Made by a program: the position numbers and the translations under genes. A DNA stretch of 52,621 bases. Source: an uncultured Mitsuokella sp. GTDB lineage: Bacteria > Bacillota > Negativicutes > Selenomonadales > Selenomonadaceae. Below the pieces are notes generated by a model. The model worked only from the letters and a program-made list of their open reading frames with translations, was not told where the DNA came from and ran no database searches. The first letter of the stretch is position 1. Every line of letters begins with the position of its first letter. This document shows, in pieces, positions 50,836 through 52,621 of this stretch. The DNA lies in contig CAMCRT010000006.1 of assembly GCA_945877355.1 (NCBI GenBank), positions 1-52,621 of the forward strand, written 5' to 3'.

Positions 50836-52506
50836 ATGATGAATTACCAGAAGTACAGCAAAGGCTATTTCATGCCGCCGGAGATTGATCTCTCCTGGGC
50901 AAAGAAGGACGCGCCGGACCATGCGCCGATATGGTGCAGCGTCGACCTACGCGATGGGAATCAGTCCCTTATGATTCCCATGAGCCTGGATGAAAAGCTC
51001 GAGTTCTACAAGACGCTCATCAAAATCGGCTTCAAGGAAATCGAGGTGGGCTTCCCGGCGGCCTCCGAGACGGAGTATACCTTCTTGCGCCGCCTCGTGG
51101 AGGACAATCTCATCCCCGACGATGTGACGGTGCAGGTCCTCACCCAGGCCCGGGAGCACATCATCAAGAAGACTTTCGAGGCGTTGGACGGCGTCAAGAA
51201 TGCCATCGTCCACGTCTATAACTCCACGTCGGTCGCCCAGCGAGAGCAGGTCTTCAAGAAGTCGAAGGAAGAGGTCAAGGAGATTGCCATCGAGGGCGCA
51301 AAGCTCCTGAAGGAGCTCACGGAGAAGGCAGGAGCCAAGTACCGCTTTGAGTATTCGCCGGAGTCCTTCACGGGCACGGAGCCAGAATATGCCCTCGAGG
51401 TCTGCAATGCTGTCCTCGATATCTGGAAGCCGACGCCGGACCGCAAGGCCATCATCAACCTGCCCGTCACGGTGGAGATGAGCATGCCCCATGTCTACGC
51501 CATGCAGGTGGCCTATGTGAACAAGCATCTGAAGTACCGGGATGGGGTCGTCCTCTCCCTCCATCCGCACAATGACCGGGGCTGCGGCGTGGCCGACACG
51601 GAGATGGGCCTCCTCGCCGGTGCTGATCGCGTGGAGGGCACCCTCTTCGGCAATGGCGAGCGCACGGGCAACGTGGATATCATCACGGTCGCCATGAACC
51701 TCTTTGCCCTCGGCATCGATCCGAAGCTGGACTTCTCCCACATGCCGGAGCTCTGCGACATGTACGAGCGGGTGACGCGGATGCAGGTCTCGCCGCGCCA
51801 GCCCTATGCGGGCAAGCTTGTCTTTGCGGCCTTCTCCGGCTCCCACCAGGATGCCATTGCAAAGGGCATGAAGTGGAAGGAGGAGAAGAATCCGGACAAG
51901 TGGACGCTTCCCTACCTCTATATCGACCCGAAGGACGTGGGCCGGGAATACGAGGGGGATGTCATCCGCATCAACAGCCAGTCCGGCAAGGGTGGCGTCG
52001 GCTTCATCATGGAGCAGCGGTATGGCATCGATATGCCGAAGAAGATGCGGGAGGACTTTGGCTACTGCGTCAAGGGTGTATCCGACCACAAGCACAAGGA
52101 GCTCATGCCGGACGAAATCTACCAGATTTTCCAGGAGGAGTACGTGAACGTGGAGTCGCCCTACAAGCTGGACGACTTTACGCTGCGCAAAGAGCCGGAC
52201 GGTACCCGCAAGGGCACGGTGGACCTCTTCGTCGATGGGAAGGCCACGACCTTCATCGCCCAAGGCAATGGGCGCCTCGATGCGGTGTCGAATGCCCTCC
52301 AGAAGAATCTTGGCATCACCTATAAGGATCTGACCTACAGCGAGCATGCCCTTGAAATCGGCCAGTCCAGCCGCGCCATGGCCTACATCGGAATTATCGG
52401 CGAAAAGGGACATGTCACCTGGGGTGCAGGCATGGATACGGATATCATCACGGCCTCTATCCTCGCTCTCTTCAGCGCCATCAATCGCATGAAACAGGGA
52501 AAGTAA
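50836..52506 (+). CDS. leuA: 2-isopropylmalate synthase (LeuA type 2)
   Basis: A 556-residue enzyme condensing acetyl-CoA with 2-oxoisovalerate, the first committed step of leucine synthesis. The catalytic TIM barrel has CSVDLRDGNQSLM (about 35-48), EVGFPAASETEY and the metal-binding HPHNDRGCG (about 243-251) with GNVDIITVAMNL. The C-terminal leucine-binding regulatory domain covers about 430-556. It belongs to the longer actinobacterial-type LeuA (about 560-640) rather than the 510-residue form. AGGGAGGG is seven bases before ATG 50836; the next codon but one is also a usable ATG (50839). Regulation is by the leucine T-box and probably leucine feedback. Codon use is strongly biased to C-ending codons, fitting high expression. 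Confidence 0.95.
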   Translation: MMNYQKYSKGYFMPPEIDLSWAKKDAPDHAPIWCSVDLRDGNQSLMIPMSLDEKLEFYKTLIKIGFKEIEVGFPAASETEYTFLRRLVEDNLIPDDVTVQVLTQAREHIIKKTFEALDGVKNAIVHVYNSTSVAQREQVFKKSKEEVKEIAIEGAKLLKELTEKAGAKYRFEYSPESFTGTEPEYALEVCNAVLDIWKPTPDRKAIINLPVTVEMSMPHVYAMQVAYVNKHLKYRDGVVLSLHPHNDRGCGVADTEMGLLAGADRVEGTLFGNGERTGNVDIITVAMNLFALGIDPKLDFSHMPELCDMYERVTRMQVSPRQPYAGKLVFAAFSGSHQDAIAKGMKWKEEKNPDKWTLPYLYIDPKDVGREYEGDVIRINSQSGKGGVGFIMEQRYGIDMPKKMREDFGYCVKGVSDHKHKELMPDEIYQIFQEEYVNVESPYKLDDFTLRKEPDGTRKGTVDLFVDGKATTFIAQGNGRLDAVSNALQKNLGITYKDLTYSEHALEIGQSSRAMAYIGIIGEKGHVTWGAGMDTDIITASILALFSAINRMKQGK

Positions 52507-52542
52507 TCGGATGATCGTTGCCCGATTCCTTATAAGAAGTCT

Positions 52543-52571
52543 TTGACGCGAGGAGAATCCTCTTGTATAAT
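52543..52571 (+). promoter_or_regulatory. Strong promoter at the right edge
   Basis: TTGACG (52543-52548), 17-bp spacer, TATAAT (52566-52571). It points out of the window. AAGGAG at 52609-52614 and a six-base spacer place a start codon whose first base is the final A at 52621, so the next gene probably begins there. Confidence 0.85.
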
Positions 52572-52621
52572 GGGGAAAGCACTTGTGCGACTATGACTAG
52601 CAGGATATAAGGAGCAAGACA

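Noticed and set aside
50947-52413. 488-codon minus-strand open frame within leuA
   Set aside because: It mirrors the strong C-ending codon bias of leuA. Its Leu/His/Asp-rich translation is typical of an antisense shadow.
52505-52527. AATCGG/CCGATT hairpin after leuA as terminator
   Set aside because: Short stem, 11-nt loop and no T run; termination after leuA remains unlocated.

Overview
The window (52.6 kb, roughly half G+C by eye) reads as chromosomal core sequence of a low-redundancy Firmicute, most likely class Negativicutes (Selenomonas/Mitsuokella-like). This placement is inference. It rests on Firmicute-style gene neighbourhoods (def-fmt-rsmB-rlmN-prpC-pknB-rsgA-rpe; pgeF-yggS-sepF-divIVA-lspA-rluD-pyrR), a T-box leader, a large anaerobic cobalamin cluster and a secreted subtype-B-like tannase. 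No mobile element, prophage, integrase, CRISPR array or rRNA gene was seen. Every gene but one (panE-like, 14228-15160) lies on the + strand, and short overlaps or gaps under 30 bp dominate.

Layout. 1-1028: 3' part of aspS. 1093-2745: promoter with a palindrome over its -10, an Rrf2 regulator and a cysteine desulfurase. 2780-14183: a long directional run starting at a good promoter: RodZ-like protein, YgiQ radical SAM, NrdR, a TIGR03960-type radical SAM protein, then the division/cell-wall block pgeF-yggS-sepF-proC-ylmH-divIVA-lspA-rluD-pyrR, closed by a perfect 19-bp terminator. 14228-15160: the single minus-strand ketopantoate reductase gene. 15299-43560: a promoter followed by 31 consecutive + strand genes with no gap above 27 bp. 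These are translation/tRNA-rRNA modification genes (def, fmt, DUF116, rsmB, rlmN), an FHA-FHA-PP2C-SEDS-PBP-PASTA kinase signalling and cell-wall block, rsgA, rpe, queC, folE2, a flippase-like membrane protein, and 15 cobalamin genes (cbiD to cobC). 43617-43779: tRNA-Leu(UAG) with its own promoter and terminator. 43816-47732: prmA, rsmE, mtaB, hinT and a universal stress protein, ended by a terminator. 47915-50445: two secreted proteins, a tannase-like esterase with a low-complexity insertion, and an unrecognised charged protein with an ER/K helix. 50515-52506: promoter, leucine T-box leader (CTC specifier) and leuA. The window ends in a strong promoter, with a ribosome binding site placing the next start codon at the last base.

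How the genes work together. The cob genes cover the anaerobic corrin ring methylations from the cobalt-precorrin-4 level onward, amidation, and nucleotide-loop assembly. The entry steps (uroporphyrinogen methylation, cobalt insertion, C20 methylation), cobT and an adenosyltransferase are not in the window and no B12 riboswitch is visible. The kinase block pairs a PASTA Ser/Thr kinase with its likely PP2C phosphatase, two FHA phosphothreonine readers and a SEDS/class B PBP pair, an order that resembles the actinobacterial fhaA-fhaB-pstP-rodA-pbpA-pknB locus set inside a Firmicute operon. The clearest candidates for something undescribed are the tannase/charged-protein pair and the physical coupling of envelope kinase signalling to cobalamin synthesis in one directional run. 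The rest is well-recognised core biology.
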